Source: Aquabacterium humicola
Lineage (GTDB): Bacteria > Pseudomonadota > Gammaproteobacteria > Burkholderiales > Burkholderiaceae_C
Assembly (NCBI RefSeq): GCF_030167915.1
Contig: NZ_JARGNB010000001.1
Coordinates: 62,001 to 126,000 of the forward strand
DNA: 64,000 nucleotides
Direction of reading: 5' to 3'
The translations under genes were made by a program, and so were the position numbers. Positions 1 through 8,949 of the stretch are shown here, one piece after another (position 1 is the stretch's first letter; every line of letters starts with the position of its first letter). The notes under the pieces are model-generated. The model was not told where the DNA came from and did no database searches. It saw only the letters and a list, made by a program, of their open reading frames with translations.

Positions 1-680
1 AGGGCGCCGACGTGCTGGCCACCGACATCGATGCCGCGGCATTGGAGCGGCTGCGCGCCGACTGCGGCTGCCGCGGGCGGCAGCTCGACGTCACCGATGC
101 GCAGGCGATCGCCGCGGCCGCGGCCGCCGCGGGACCGGTGGACGTGCTGTTCAACGGCGCCGGTTTCGTTCACGCCGGTACGGTGCTCGACTGCAGCGAG
201 GAGCAGTGGGCCTTCGCGATGGACCTGAACGTGCGCTCGATGTACCGCACGATCAAGGCGCTGCTGCCGGGCATGCTGGAGCGCGCAGGGCAGGGCGCCT
301 CGTGCTCGATCATCAACGTGGCCTCGGTCGCCGGCAGCCTGAAGGGTGCGCCGAACCGCTTCGTCTACGGCACGACCAAGGCCGCGGTGATCGGCCTGAC
401 CAAGGCCGTGGCCGCCGACTTCGTCGCCCGCGGCGTGCGCTGCAACGCGATCTGCCCGGGCACGGTCGAGTCGCCGTCGCTGCGCGAGCGCATCGCGGCG
501 CAGGCCCAGGCCAGCGGCCAGACGCTGGCGCAGGTGGAAGCCGGCTTCGTCGCGCGCCAGCCGATGGGCCGGCTCGGCCGCACCGAGGAGATCGCCGCGC
601 TGGCCGTCTACCTGGCCAGCGACGAATCGGGCTTCACCACCGGCACGACCCAGGTCATCGACGGCGGCTGGTCGAACTGA
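1..680 (+). CDS. SDR-family sugar-acid dehydrogenase (5' end cut by window edge)
   Basis: Classical short-chain dehydrogenase/reductase; the reading frame is open to the first base, so the N-terminal glycine-rich NAD(P) loop lies outside the window. Visible family motifs are the NGAG strand, the catalytic Ser in NVASVAG, the catalytic Y-x3-K (YGTTK) and a PG motif after it (ICPGTVESP), with a C-terminal GTTQVIDGGW typical of SDRs. It is followed by an FAH-family hydrolase and then a UxaA-type dehydratase. That pairing is known from non-phosphorylated deoxysugar pathways, where 2-keto-3-deoxy-L-fuconate or -rhamnonate is oxidised and the diketo acid is then cleaved. The substrate is inferred from context only; the SDR family assignment is secure. 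Confidence 0.85.
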   Translation, partial: GADVLATDIDAAALERLRADCGCRGRQLDVTDAQAIAAAAAAAGPVDVLFNGAGFVHAGTVLDCSEEQWAFAMDLNVRSMYRTIKALLPGMLERAGQGASCSIINVASVAGSLKGAPNRFVYGTTKAAVIGLTKAVAADFVARGVRCNAICPGTVESPSLRERIAAQAQASGQTLAQVEAGFVARQPMGRLGRTEEIAALAVYLASDESGFTTGTTQVIDGGWSN

Positions 681-683
681 ACA

Positions 684-697
684 ACTGACCGGTCAGT
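684..697. promoter_or_regulatory. Perfect 14-bp palindrome, TetR-like operator
   Basis: ACTGACCGGTCAGT is a perfect palindrome three bases after the SDR stop and about 45 bases before the FAH start. Its composition and symmetry fit operators bound by TetR-family repressors. No TetR gene is in the window, so the assignment is inference. It could separately control the downstream hydrolase. Confidence 0.4.
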
Positions 698-743
698 CGG
701 TAACCATCCGACCTCATCGATCCATAAGCAAGGAGCGTTCCGA

Positions 744-1610
744 ATGAAACTGATGCGCATCGGCCCGAAGGGGCGCGAGAAGCCGGCGCTGCTGGACATT
801 GAAGGGCGCGTGCGCGACCTGTCCGGCGTGATCCCCGACCTGCACGCGGCGATGCTGACGCCCGAGGGCCTGGCGCCGCTGCGCGCGGTCGATCCGTCGT
901 CGCTGCCGATCGTCGAGCGGCCGGGCCGCATCGCGCCGCCGTGGAGCGGCATGGGCAAGTTCGTCTGCGTTGGCCTGAACTATGCAGACCACGCGGCCGA
1001 GTCCGGGCTGCCGGTGCCGGCCGAGCCGGTGTTGTTCACCAAGCACACCAGCACGGTGATCGGTGCCAACGATCCCGTCGTGCTGCCGCAGGGCTCGGTG
1101 AAGACCGACTGGGAGGTCGAGCTGGGGGTGGTTATCGGCCGCAAGGCGCGTTACGTCGCCGAGGCTGATGCGCTGCAGCACGTCGCCGGTTACTGCGTGG
1201 TCAACGACGTCTCGGAGCGCGAATACCAGATCGAGCGCGGCGGCACCTGGGACAAGGGCAAGGGCTGCGACACCTTCGGACCGATCGGTCCGTGGCTGGT
1301 CACGGCCGATGAAGTGGCCGATCCGCAACAGTTGGCGATGTGGCTCGAAGTGAACGGCCACCGCTACCAGAACGGCAGCACGCGCACGATGGTGTTCGGC
1401 GTCGCCCAGCTGGTGAGCTACATCAGCCGCTTCATGACCCTCTATCCGGGGGATCTGATCAGCACGGGCACGCCGCCCGGCGTCGGCATGGGGCAGAAAC
1501 CCTCTCCCGTCTATTTGAGGCCTAGGGATACAATGCGCCTGGGCATTGAAGGTCTGGGGCAACAAGAACAGACCGTGCATGCGTGGAACCCCGAGTTGAT
1601 CGATGGTTAG
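744..1610 (+). CDS. Fumarylacetoacetate hydrolase (FAH) family protein, probable diketo-sugar-acid hydrolase
   Basis: 288-residue FAH-family enzyme with the N-terminal cap common to ureidoglycolate lyase/2,4-diketo-3-deoxy-L-fuconate hydrolase members. The metal-binding region is visible as the E-x-E pair in WEVELGVVIG, the Asp in VNDVSEREYQ, and the KGCDTFGPIGPW stretch. The ATG at 744 is preceded by AAGGAG at good spacing. The gene sits between an SDR and a UxaA-type dehydratase, so cleavage of a diketo acid made by the SDR into pyruvate or a hydroxy acid is the likely role. FAH members are hard to tell apart by sequence (acylpyruvases, fumarylpyruvate hydrolases), so the substrate is inference. 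Confidence 0.85.
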   Translation: MKLMRIGPKGREKPALLDIEGRVRDLSGVIPDLHAAMLTPEGLAPLRAVDPSSLPIVERPGRIAPPWSGMGKFVCVGLNYADHAAESGLPVPAEPVLFTKHTSTVIGANDPVVLPQGSVKTDWEVELGVVIGRKARYVAEADALQHVAGYCVVNDVSEREYQIERGGTWDKGKGCDTFGPIGPWLVTADEVADPQQLAMWLEVNGHRYQNGSTRTMVFGVAQLVSYISRFMTLYPGDLISTGTPPGVGMGQKPSPVYLRPRDTMRLGIEGLGQQEQTVHAWNPELIDG

Positions 1611-1697
1611 GCGCGGCGCGATGCTCAGGCACTACGCGCTGCCGGCGATGGGGATCGGCGGCCTCAGGGTGTGGTGTTCCGTTGGGGGAACCAGGCC

Positions 1698-2216
1698 ATG
1701 CAGTTCAGGACCATCACATTGCCGTACGGGGCACGCTGTCGCGTGCCGGAACACGTCCAGCGCATCGACTCGCACAGCACGCACGGCTGGCAGTTGCGCT
1801 ACGGGACGCCGACGCGCTTCTTCTCTGACAAGTCGCACGACAACAAGGGCGCACGTGCAGCGCTCGCCATGGCGGTCGTCGAGCTGCGCGCCCGCGTGCG
1901 CAAGCTGCCGGCGCCCACCGGGCTGCAACGCAAGGTCAGTGCGCACAAGCAGAACGACCTGCCGGTGGGCATCAGCGGCCCGATCCTGCGCCAGCGCCGG
2001 GGCAGCTCGGTGCAGGAGTGCAGCTTCTCGGTCAACCTGCCGCGCTACGGCGACAAGCCGCTGCGCCGCAGCGTCTACATCGCCAGCAAGAACACCTACT
2101 CGAAGGAACGCTACGAGCAGGCCTTGCAAACCGCGATGGAGCTGCGCAAGCAGGCCGAAGAGGAATACCAGAAGGCTGCCACGGCGGCCAAACGAAAAGC
2201 TGTCGCGAAACTCTGA
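1698..2216 (+). CDS. Conserved-looking hypothetical protein, basic, possible AP2/Arm-type DNA-binding fold
   Basis: 172 residues from the ATG at 1698, which has a GGGGGAA ribosome-binding site; an in-frame GTG at 1671 would add nine residues. The protein is basic. Its middle part (VGISGPILRQ followed by FSVNLPRYG and SVYIASKNTYS) has the alternating strands and aromatic/Gly pattern of small three-strand DNA-binding folds such as AP2 or integrase Arm domains, and it ends in a long charged helix rich in E, K and A. No catalytic motif is visible. It lies between the FAH hydrolase and the dehydratase on the same strand but need not belong to the pathway. I do not recognise a function; the fold suggestion is tentative. 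Confidence 0.7.
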   Translation: MQFRTITLPYGARCRVPEHVQRIDSHSTHGWQLRYGTPTRFFSDKSHDNKGARAALAMAVVELRARVRKLPAPTGLQRKVSAHKQNDLPVGISGPILRQRRGSSVQECSFSVNLPRYGDKPLRRSVYIASKNTYSKERYEQALQTAMELRKQAEEEYQKAATAAKRKAVAKL

Positions 2217-2279
2217 CGCGGCGCTCGTCCTGAACCTCGCGCCGGCGGCTTGCGCTGCCGGCGTGATGGCAGCGCTGTC

Positions 2280-3809
2280 ATGACTGCCAGCGCCGTGATC
2301 CGCATCCATGCGGCGGACAACGTCGTCATCGCACGCCGGCAACTGCTGGGCGGCACGGTCATCGACGCCGAGGGTTTCGCCGTGCAGGGCCTGGTGCCGC
2401 CCGGGCACAAGATCGCCACGCGCGCCATCGCGCCCGGCGAGGCGGTGCTGCGCTACGGCCAGGTCATCGGCCTGGCGACGCAGCCCATCGCGCCCGGCAT
2501 GCATGTGCATACGCACAACCTCGCGTGCAGCGATTTCACCCGCGCGCACGAACCCGGTGCCGGCGCACTGCCGACCGCCTACGTCGCCGAACCCGCCACG
2601 TTCGACGGCATCGTGCGCGCCGACGGGCGCATCGCGACGCGCAACTACATCGGCATCCTGACCTCGGTGAACTGCTCGGCGACGGTCGCGCGGGCGATCG
2701 CCGACCATTTCCGGCGCGACGTGCATCCCGAGGTGCTGGCCGCCTACCCGAACGTCGACGGCGTGGTCGCGCTGACGCACGGCATGGGCTGCGCCACCGA
2801 CAGCGAGGGCGAGGACCTGCGCGTGCTGCGGCGCACGCTCGGCGGTTACGCCCGCCATCCGAACTTCGCCGCGGTGCTGGTGATCGGCCTGGGCTGCGAG
2901 ACCAACCAGATCCAGGGCATGGTGGCCCAGGAAGGCCTGACCGAAGGCGCGAAGCTGCAGCTCTTCGACATCCAGGGCAGCGGCGGCACCGCGAAGGCCG
3001 TGGCCAAGGGCATCGCCGTGGTGCATGGCCTGCTGGCCGAGGCCGACCGGGTGCAGCGCCAGCCGGTGCCGGCGCGCCACCTGACGGTCGGGCTGCAGTG
3101 CGGCGGCTCGGATGGCTATTCGGGGATCAGTGCAAACCCGGCGCTGGGGGCGGCGGTCGACCGGCTGGTGCGCCATGGTGGGGCCGCCATCCTGAGCGAA
3201 ACGCCCGAGGTCTACGGCGGCGAACACCTGCTGACGCGCCGCGCGGTGTCGCGCGCGGTGGCGGACAAGCTGCTCGCGCGCATCGCCTGGTGGGAGGACT
3301 ACACCGCCCGCCACCGCATGAAGATGGACAACAACCCGTCGGCCGGCAACAAGGCCGGCGGCCTGACCACCATCCTCGAGAAGTCGCTCGGCGCGATCGC
3401 CAAGAGCGGCACCACCGCGCTGGTCGACGTGCTGCAGTTCGCCGAACCCGCCACGGCCCGCGGCCTGCTGTTCATGGACACCCCGGGCTACGACCCGGTG
3501 TCGGCCACCGGCCAGGTCGCCGGCGGCGCGAACCTGATCTGCTTCACCACCGGGCGCGGCTCGGCCTACGGCTGCGCGCCGTCGCCTTCCCTGAAACTGT
3601 CGACCAACACCGCGCTGTGGCTGAAGCAGCAGGACGACATCGACATCGACTGCGGCGGCATCGTCGAGGGCAACGACAGCGTCGACGCGGCCGGCGAGCG
3701 CATCTTCCGGCTGATGCTGGACACCGCCTCCGGCCGGCGCACGAAGAGCGAGCAGCACGGCTACGGGCAGAACGAGTTCGTGCCCTGGCAACTGGGCGCG
3801 GTGATGTAG
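2280..3809 (+). CDS. UxaA/altronate-galactarate dehydratase family protein
   Basis: 509 residues, full length for the single-chain altronate/galactarate dehydratase family. An N-terminal SAF-like domain (about residues 1-95, ending in HVHTHNL) is followed by the large dehydratase domain starting at RADGRIATRNYIGI. This domain contains the conserved motifs NCSATVA, ALTHGMGC, LGCETNQ, LQCGGSDGYSG and MDNNPSAGN KAGG characteristic of the family. These enzymes remove water from aldonic or aldaric acids with an iron centre in the cytoplasm. The ATG at 2280 is preferred over an upstream in-frame ATG at 2250 because it begins directly at the family N-terminus. Context suggests it feeds a keto-deoxy sugar acid to the SDR/FAH pair; the substrate cannot be read from sequence. 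Confidence 0.9.
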   Translation: MTASAVIRIHAADNVVIARRQLLGGTVIDAEGFAVQGLVPPGHKIATRAIAPGEAVLRYGQVIGLATQPIAPGMHVHTHNLACSDFTRAHEPGAGALPTAYVAEPATFDGIVRADGRIATRNYIGILTSVNCSATVARAIADHFRRDVHPEVLAAYPNVDGVVALTHGMGCATDSEGEDLRVLRRTLGGYARHPNFAAVLVIGLGCETNQIQGMVAQEGLTEGAKLQLFDIQGSGGTAKAVAKGIAVVHGLLAEADRVQRQPVPARHLTVGLQCGGSDGYSGISANPALGAAVDRLVRHGGAAILSETPEVYGGEHLLTRRAVSRAVADKLLARIAWWEDYTARHRMKMDNNPSAGNKAGGLTTILEKSLGAIAKSGTTALVDVLQFAEPATARGLLFMDTPGYDPVSATGQVAGGANLICFTTGRGSAYGCAPSPSLKLSTNTALWLKQQDDIDIDCGGIVEGNDSVDAAGERIFRLMLDTASGRRTKSEQHGYGQNEFVPWQLGAVM

Positions 3810-3901
3810 GGCGGTACGCCGCCGCGCTCCCGGGCGCCATCCCCGGCCCCGGGCGAGCACGGTTGCGCTGTCGCCACCGGCAGCGGTAGCCTCACAGCGC
3901 C

Positions 3902-6283
3902 ATGGCCATCTGGCACAAGGAAGTCACCGCAGGCATCGACTCGGTGGTCGACAACCCCGAGGTGATCGCGCTCTTCCGCCGCTGGCAGGCCCTGTCCGAG
4001 GAGCGCGGTGGCGCGCTGCCGCTGCTGGCCGATTTTGATCTCGCGCGGCTCGGCTTCATCGCCGACAAGATGATGCTGTTGCGTGCCGAAGGCAGCGACT
4101 TCCGCTACGAACACTACGGGCTGGACATCCAGCGCCATGCGAAGTTCGACCTCACCGGACACCGGGTCTCGGAGTTCGGCGGCGAGCTCGGCGAGTTCTT
4201 CCTCGAGCGCTACCGCAAGGCGGTCAGCGGGCGGCGGCCGCTGTACACGGTGCACTTTTCCGACCGCGCGCCCAGCGTCTTCACCTGGGAGCGGCTGATC
4301 CTGCCGCTGCTCGATGGCGATGAGCACGATGCAGCGGGCGGCGAGGTGGTGCTGCTGGCCTACAACACGCCGCTCGAGTCGCGCCAGCAGATGCTGGAGG
4401 CGGTGCTCAATGCCACCAGCGACGGCATCATCGCGCTGCGCGCGATCCGCGACAGCGCCGGCCGCCAGGTCGACTGGCTGGTCGTGATGGTCAACCGGCA
4501 GTTCGGCGAACTGCTCGAGGCGGCGGTGGAGAACCCGACCGGCTGCCTGGTCAGCGTCGCGTACCCGGCCTGGCCGCAGCTGCAGCTCGACGAGCGCTGC
4601 CGCGCCGCGATGTCGCAGTCGGCCGGCTCGAGCTGCGAGGTGGCGCTGCGGCGCGGCGGCCGGCGCAGCGTCTTCCTCGCGCAGCTGGGCCCGCTGGGCG
4701 AGGGCTGCGTGCTGCGGCTGACCGGCATCACCGAGCGCAAGCAGGCCGAGGACCACCTGCGCGAGCGTGAGCAGCTGCTGCAGCAGCTGTTCGACAACAG
4801 CCTCGACGGCATCCTCTACACCGCGGCGCGCGGCCGCATCCTGGATGCCAATCCGGCGGCCTGCCAGATGCTGGGCCGCTCGCGCGAGGCGCTGCAGCGG
4901 CTCGGGGCGGCGTCGCTGGTCGATGCCGGCGACTCGCGACTGCACGCGGCGCTGGACGAAGTGCGCCGCACCGGCCTGTTCAAGGGCCAGCTGCGCCTGC
5001 TGCGCGCCGATGGCCGGGTCTTCGAAGCCGAGATCTTCGCCGCGGTGCATGTCGACGCGCAGGGGCACCTGCGCAATACGATCAACGTGCGCGACATCAG
5101 CGACCGCATCGCCGCCGAGGCCGCGCGCGCCGAGCTGGAGGAGCGGCTGCGCGAGGCGCACAAGCTGGAGGCCATCGGCACGCTGGCGCGCGGCATTGCG
5201 CACGACTTCAACAACATCCTCGGCGCGATGCTCAGCAACGTGGTGCTGGCGCGGCAGGACGTGGCGCCGGCGCATCCGGCGCGACTGGCGCTGGACGAGC
5301 TGCTGAAGTCCGGCATGCGCGCGAAAGACCTGGTCTCGCAGATCCTCACGTTCAGCCGGCAGGGGCCCGAGCCCTACGTCAAGCTGCCGCTGAAGCCGGT
5401 GGTCGAGGAGGTGGTGCAGACCCTGCGCACGCTGCTGCCGGCTGGCAGCACCATCGTTGCCGAGTTTGGCGACGCGCCGTGCCGCGTATCGGCACACCCG
5501 ACGCAACTGCACCAGGTGCTGATGAACCTGTGCACCAACGCGCTGCATGCGATCGAAGGCCGCGCCGGACGCATCGCGCTGGTGCTGGACGAGGTGCGGC
5601 TCGATGCCGAGGCGGCGCGCACGCGGCCGGGCCTGCTGCCCGGCGTGCACGTGCGGCTGCAGGTGCGCGACGACGGCATCGGCATGGACGCGGCGACCCG
5701 CGCACGCATCTTCGAGCCCTTCTACACGACCAAGCCGGTGGGCAAGGGCACCGGGCTCGGGCTGTCGGTGGTGCACGGCATCGTGATGGCGCATGGCGGC
5801 GCGATCGCCATCGACAGCGCACCCGGCGCCGGCAGCTGCTTCACGATCCACCTGCCGGCGCTGGCGCCCGAGCTGGAAACGACGGCGGGCGCCGCGGGCG
5901 GCGGCCACGGCGAACGTGTGCTGTGCATCGACGACGACCCGACCATGCTGCTGGTGTTGCAGCGGCTGCTCGAACGCGACGGCTACCAGGTCACGGCCTT
6001 CGGCAGCGGCGAGCCGGCGATCGCCGCGGTGCGGGCGGACCCGGCGGCGGTCGACGTCGTGGTCACCGACTACAACATGCCGGTGGCCGACGGGCTGGTG
6101 GTGGCCGCGGCCATCCACCAGCTGCGCGAGGACCTGCCGATCGTGCTGTGCTCGGGCTACATCTCGGACGAGCTGCGCATCGATGCCCGCCGCGCCGGCG
6201 TGCGCCGCCTGGTGCCCAAGGCCGACAGCTACGACGAGCTGCCGGCCGTGGTGCGACAGCTGCTGGCGCCGCTGGGGCCTTGA
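3902..6283 (+). CDS. PAS-containing hybrid sensor histidine kinase with C-terminal receiver
   Basis: 793 residues with no membrane segment, so probably a cytoplasmic sensor. Order: an N-terminal PAS-like domain (1-150), a second PAS (about 155-275, from the [13 protein letters not shown] helix), a third PAS (about 285-405, with [20 protein letters not shown]), a histidine phosphoacceptor helix with AHDFNNIL (His about 434), a HATPase domain with N box ([10 protein letters not shown]), [14 protein letters not shown] and GKGTGLGLS, and a receiver domain (about 660-790) with Asp about 723 in VTDYNMP. The HDFNN form of the H-box marks the NtrB/FixL-related hybrid kinase class. No cognate regulator gene is adjacent, so it may pass phosphate to its own receiver or to a distant partner. 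The signal is unknown. Confidence 0.92.
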   Translation: MAIWHKEVTAGIDSVVDNPEVIALFRRWQALSEERGGALPLLADFDLARLGFIADKMMLLRAEGSDFRYEHYGLDIQRHAKFDLTGHRVSEFGGELGEFFLERYRKAVSGRRPLYTVHFSDRAPSVFTWERLILPLLDGDEHDAAGGEVVLLAYNTPLESRQQMLEAVLNATSDGIIALRAIRDSAGRQVDWLVVMVNRQFGELLEAAVENPTGCLVSVAYPAWPQLQLDERCRAAMSQSAGSSCEVALRRGGRRSVFLAQLGPLGEGCVLRLTGITERKQAEDHLREREQLLQQLFDNSLDGILYTAARGRILDANPAACQMLGRSREALQRLGAASLVDAGDSRLHAALDEVRRTGLFKGQLRLLRADGRVFEAEIFAAVHVDAQGHLRNTINVRDISDRIAAEAARAELEERLREAHKLEAIGTLARGIAHDFNNILGAMLSNVVLARQDVAPAHPARLALDELLKSGMRAKDLVSQILTFSRQGPEPYVKLPLKPVVEEVVQTLRTLLPAGSTIVAEFGDAPCRVSAHPTQLHQVLMNLCTNALHAIEGRAGRIALVLDEVRLDAEAARTRPGLLPGVHVRLQVRDDGIGMDAATRARIFEPFYTTKPVGKGTGLGLSVVHGIVMAHGGAIAIDSAPGAGSCFTIHLPALAPELETTAGAAGGGHGERVLCIDDDPTMLLVLQRLLERDGYQVTAFGSGEPAIAAVRADPAAVDVVVTDYNMPVADGLVVAAAIHQLREDLPIVLCSGYISDELRIDARRAGVRRLVPKADSYDELPAVVRQLLAPLGP

Positions 6284-6342
6284 AGGGCGCTGCGCCCGGC
6301 CGCAAGCACAATGCGGCCTTCACGATGGCGAAGGACCCCTGC

Positions 6343-6825
6343 ATGCGATCGATTGCCCTGGGCGCCGGCTGCTGGCCCGCGCTGCTGCTGCTGGCGGCCT
6401 GCAGCGCCGGCGCCGAGCCGGTCGGCGAAGTCGACACCGTCTTCAAGCTGATCGGCCCGGACCACAAGATCGTCGTCGAGGCCTACGACGACCCGAAGGT
6501 CGTCGGCGTCACCTGCTACGTGTCGCGCGCGAAGACCGGCGGCATCAAGGGTGCGCTGGGCCTGGCCGAGGACAAGTCGGAAGCCTCGATCGCCTGCCGC
6601 CAGGTCGGCCCGGTCTCGTTCCCGAAGCCGCTGCCGCAGCAGGAGGAGGTGTTCAACGAACGCCTGTCGATCCTCTTCAAGCGCCTGCGCATCGTGCGCA
6701 TGGTCGATGCGAGGCGCAACGCGCTGGTCTACATGACCTACTCGGAGAAGCTGATCGAAGGCTCGCCGCAGAACAGCGTGACGGCGGTGCCGGTGGACCG
6801 CGGCACGCCCATTCCGCTGAAATAG
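6343..6825 (+). CDS. creA: CreA-family secreted lipoprotein-like protein
   Basis: 160 residues from the ATG at 6343; an ATG at 6325 would add six residues (MAKDPC). A hydrophobic signal segment ends in LLAAC, a plausible lipobox, so a periplasmic or lipoprotein location is likely. The body has the CreA signature: the [19 protein letters not shown] segment, [28 protein letters not shown] and the near-C-terminal [13 protein letters not shown]. CreA is a conserved periplasmic protein of unknown function, named for its place in the E. coli cre locus. It stands between a sensor kinase and a converging phosphatidylserine-synthase-like gene; no operon partner is evident. Confidence 0.85.
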   Translation: MRSIALGAGCWPALLLLAACSAGAEPVGEVDTVFKLIGPDHKIVVEAYDDPKVVGVTCYVSRAKTGGIKGALGLAEDKSEASIACRQVGPVSFPKPLPQQEEVFNERLSILFKRLRIVRMVDARRNALVYMTYSEKLIEGSPQNSVTAVPVDRGTPIPLK

Positions 6826-6873
6826 CGCGTCATCGACGCTGAGGCGAGGGCGCGGTACTCCGGGCCTGGGGGC

Positions 6874-7491
6874 TCAGACCTTCGGTATCCGGATCCGGCT
6901 GATCATCAGCGAGCCGGACACCAGGAACATCAGCACCAGCGGGTGGAGCTTGAAGCCGCCGAGCTCGATCACGCCGAACCACAGCTGCGGGCCGAGCGCA
7001 CCCTGCCACGCGGCGATCCACAGCACGATCACCAGCAGCAGCGAGGTGGGAATCGGCGTGCCTTCGAAGTACTTGACCTTGTCGCCGCCGTCGGCCAGCT
7101 TCTCGGCCGTGATGTTGTAGCGCGCCAGGCGCGACACCCCGCAGGCGACGAAGAAGACCAGGATGATGCGGTCGTACAGCCCCTGCATGCCGCAGGCGTA
7201 GGCGATGGCCGCCGGCGCGACGCCGAAGGAGATCACGTCGGCCAGCGAATCGAGCTCGCGGCCCATGGCCGACGAACGCTGCCGCCAGCGCGCGATGCGG
7301 CCGTCCAGCACGTCGAACACCAGCGCCAGCGGGATCAGTGCGCAGGCGAAGTACAGGTGCTGCACTTCACGGGTCTGCAGGTAGGACATCACCGCGAACA
7401 GCGCCCCGACGCCGCAGAAGGCATTGGCCAGCGTGAACCAGTCCGCGAGGTGGAACTCGCGGATCATCGAGAAGGGTTTCGGTCTATCCAT
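6874..7491 (-). CDS. pssA: CDP-alcohol phosphatidyltransferase, CDP-diacylglycerol-serine O-phosphatidyltransferase type
   Basis: 205-residue polytopic membrane enzyme with about six hydrophobic helices. The CDP-alcohol phosphotransferase motif D-G-x2-A-R-x8-G-x3-D-x3-D is complete, running from DVLDGRIAR to RELDSLADVISFG. The family makes phosphatidylserine from CDP-diacylglycerol and serine at the inner membrane; the N-terminal SMIREFHLADWFTLANAFCG pattern and the FGVAPA segment after the motif favour PssA over PgsA. The ATG at 7491 is chosen because it begins just before the family N-terminus; a longer frame upstream (to 7599) is low complexity. It is divergently transcribed from the next SDR. 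Confidence 0.8.
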   Translation of the reverse strand: MDRPKPFSMIREFHLADWFTLANAFCGVGALFAVMSYLQTREVQHLYFACALIPLALVFDVLDGRIARWRQRSSAMGRELDSLADVISFGVAPAAIAYACGMQGLYDRIILVFFVACGVSRLARYNITAEKLADGGDKVKYFEGTPIPTSLLLVIVLWIAAWQGALGPQLWFGVIELGGFKLHPLVLMFLVSGSLMISRIRIPKV

Positions 7492-7613
7492 GGTCAGGAA
7501 TGATCGCACTTTGCGCTCCCGGCCGGCACGGGCCGGCAGCGCCCCGCGGGGCCTGGCATGCGGCGGGGCAAGTCGCGGGCCCACGCGCCGGCCACGCACC
7601 AGCCGCCCGGCGG

Positions 7614-7647
7614 TTGACGCTCAATTACTTTAAGTCTAAAGTAATTG
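7614..7647 (+). promoter_or_regulatory. Promoter covered by an 11-bp-arm inverted repeat, MarR-like operator
   Basis: TTGACG (7614-7619), a 17-base spacer and TAAAGT (7637-7642) form a plausible -35/-10 pair. Over the spacer and -10 lies a perfect inverted repeat, arms CAATTACTTTA (7622-7632) and TAAAGTAATTG (7637-7647), separated by AGTC. The AT-rich block is isolated in very GC-rich DNA. Arm length and symmetry fit MarR-family operators. The predicted transcription start falls on or next to the ATG at 7649, so the message may be leaderless. The regulator gene is not in the window. Confidence 0.6.
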
Positions 7648-7648
7648 C

Positions 7649-8470
7649 ATGAACTCGCCGAGCCCGATGCCGATGCCGACCCCGATGCCAAGCCCGGTGC
7701 CTCTAGCCGGCCGCCATGCCCTGGTCACCGGTGCCGGCCGCGGCATCGGCGCCGCGATCGCCCGCCGCCTGGCGGCCGACGGGGCCGTGCTGACGCTGCT
7801 GGGCCGCGGCGCCGAGGCGCTGCAGACGCTGGCCGCCGAACTGCCCGCCAGCGCGCGCCCCCACGCCATCGCCTGCGACGTCGGCGATGCGCAGGCCATC
7901 GCACGGGCGTTCCACGAAGCCGCCGAGGTGCACGGCGGCGTGCAGGTGCTGGTCAACAACGCCGGCCAGGCCGAAGCCGCGCCGTTCGGCCGCACCAGCG
8001 ACGAGCTGTGGCAGCGCATGCTGACGGTCAATCTGAGCGGCAGCTTCTACTGCGCCCGCGCCGCGCTGCCGGCGATGCAGCGGGCCGGCTGGGGCCGCAT
8101 CGTCAACATCGCCAGCACTGCCGGCCAGCGGGGTTATGCCTACGTCGCCGCCTATGCCGCGGCCAAGCACGGCGTGATCGGCCTGACGCGTTCGCTGGCG
8201 CTGGAGGTGGCTGCGCAGGGCATCACGGTGAACGCGGTGTGCCCCGGCTACACCGAGACCGCGCTGCTGCAGGCCAGCGTCGACCAGGTGATGCACAAGA
8301 CCGGCCGCAGCGCCGAGGACGCGCGCGCGGCTTTCGAGCGCAGCAACCCGCAGGGCCGCATCGTGCAGCCCGACGAGGTGGCCGACGCGGTGGCCTGGCT
8401 GGCGACGCCGGCGGCGGCATCGATCAACGGCCAGTCGATCTCGGTCAGTGGCGGCGAGGTGATGAATTGA
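7649..8470 (+). CDS. SDR-family oxidoreductase (acyl-CoA-type context)
   Basis: 273-residue SDR. After a Pro/Met-rich N-terminus come the cofactor loop [12 protein letters not shown], the catalytic Ser in IASTAG, Y-x3-K in YAAAKHG, and the post-catalytic CPGYTET. The ATG at 7649 directly follows the palindrome and has no Shine-Dalgarno sequence, so either the message is leaderless or a downstream ATG among the Met/Pro codons (for example 7667) is used. The stop overlaps the start of a thioesterase of the 4-hydroxybenzoyl-CoA type. This suggests that the SDR acts on a CoA-bound (aromatic or alicyclic) substrate or on a 3-hydroxyacyl-CoA; this is inference. Confidence 0.85.
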   Translation: MNSPSPMPMPTPMPSPVPLAGRHALVTGAGRGIGAAIARRLAADGAVLTLLGRGAEALQTLAAELPASARPHAIACDVGDAQAIARAFHEAAEVHGGVQVLVNNAGQAEAAPFGRTSDELWQRMLTVNLSGSFYCARAALPAMQRAGWGRIVNIASTAGQRGYAYVAAYAAAKHGVIGLTRSLALEVAAQGITVNAVCPGYTETALLQASVDQVMHKTGRSAEDARAAFERSNPQGRIVQPDEVADAVAWLATPAAASINGQSISVSGGEVMN

Positions 8471-8928
8471 GCGCCGCCGGGCGCCCGGCGGCCGCCGCCG
8501 CGGCGGCGGGTGCGCGCTTCGAGCGCCCGCTGCGCATCCGCTTCGGCCATTGCGACCCGGCCGGCATCGTCTACTTCCCGACCTACTTCGTGATGCTCAA
8601 CGGCCTGGTCGAGGACTGGATCAGCGACGGGCTGGGCATTCCGTATGCGTCGCTGCTCGGCGAGCGCCGCACCGGACTGCCGACGGTCAGCCTGCAGACC
8701 GACTTCAAGGCGATCAGCCGCATGGGCGACGAGGTGGTGCTCGGCCTCGCGGTGCAGCGGCTCGGCGCGCGCTCGTTCACGCTGGCGCTGGACGTGCGCG
8801 GCGCCGACGGCGGGCTGCGCGTGCAGGCGAGCAAGGTGATCGTGACGACCGACCTCGAGACGCACCGCTCGATCGAGATCCCGCCCGACCTGCGCGCGGC
8901 GATCGAGCGCTTCATGCGCGCGGCCTGA
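8467..8928 (+). CDS. 4-hydroxybenzoyl-CoA thioesterase-type acyl-CoA thioesterase
   Basis: 153-residue hot-dog-fold thioesterase. The motif [15 protein letters not shown] contains the Asp that is catalytic in the Pseudomonas 4-hydroxybenzoyl-CoA thioesterase class. The only plausible start is the TTG at 8467, which overlaps the SDR stop (TTGA); the next in-frame ATG would remove the active-site region. It is therefore translationally coupled to the SDR and under the same palindrome-controlled promoter. The substrate is probably an aromatic or alicyclic acyl-CoA, inferred from the motif class and partner. Confidence 0.85.
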   Translation: MSAAGRPAAAAAAAGARFERPLRIRFGHCDPAGIVYFPTYFVMLNGLVEDWISDGLGIPYASLLGERRTGLPTVSLQTDFKAISRMGDEVVLGLAVQRLGARSFTLALDVRGADGGLRVQASKVIVTTDLETHRSIEIPPDLRAAIERFMRAA

Positions 8929-8949
8929 GCCGCGGCCCGAGCCGGAGCA

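Noticed and set aside
1632-3860. 742-codon open frame on the minus strand
   Set aside because: Shadow of the UxaA-type dehydratase and neighbours; Arg/His/Ala-rich composition, no family motifs, and the plus strand holds a clear enzyme.
3761-6118. 785-codon open frame on the minus strand
   Set aside because: Antisense of the hybrid kinase; low-complexity R/Q/H/A composition typical of GC-rich shadows.
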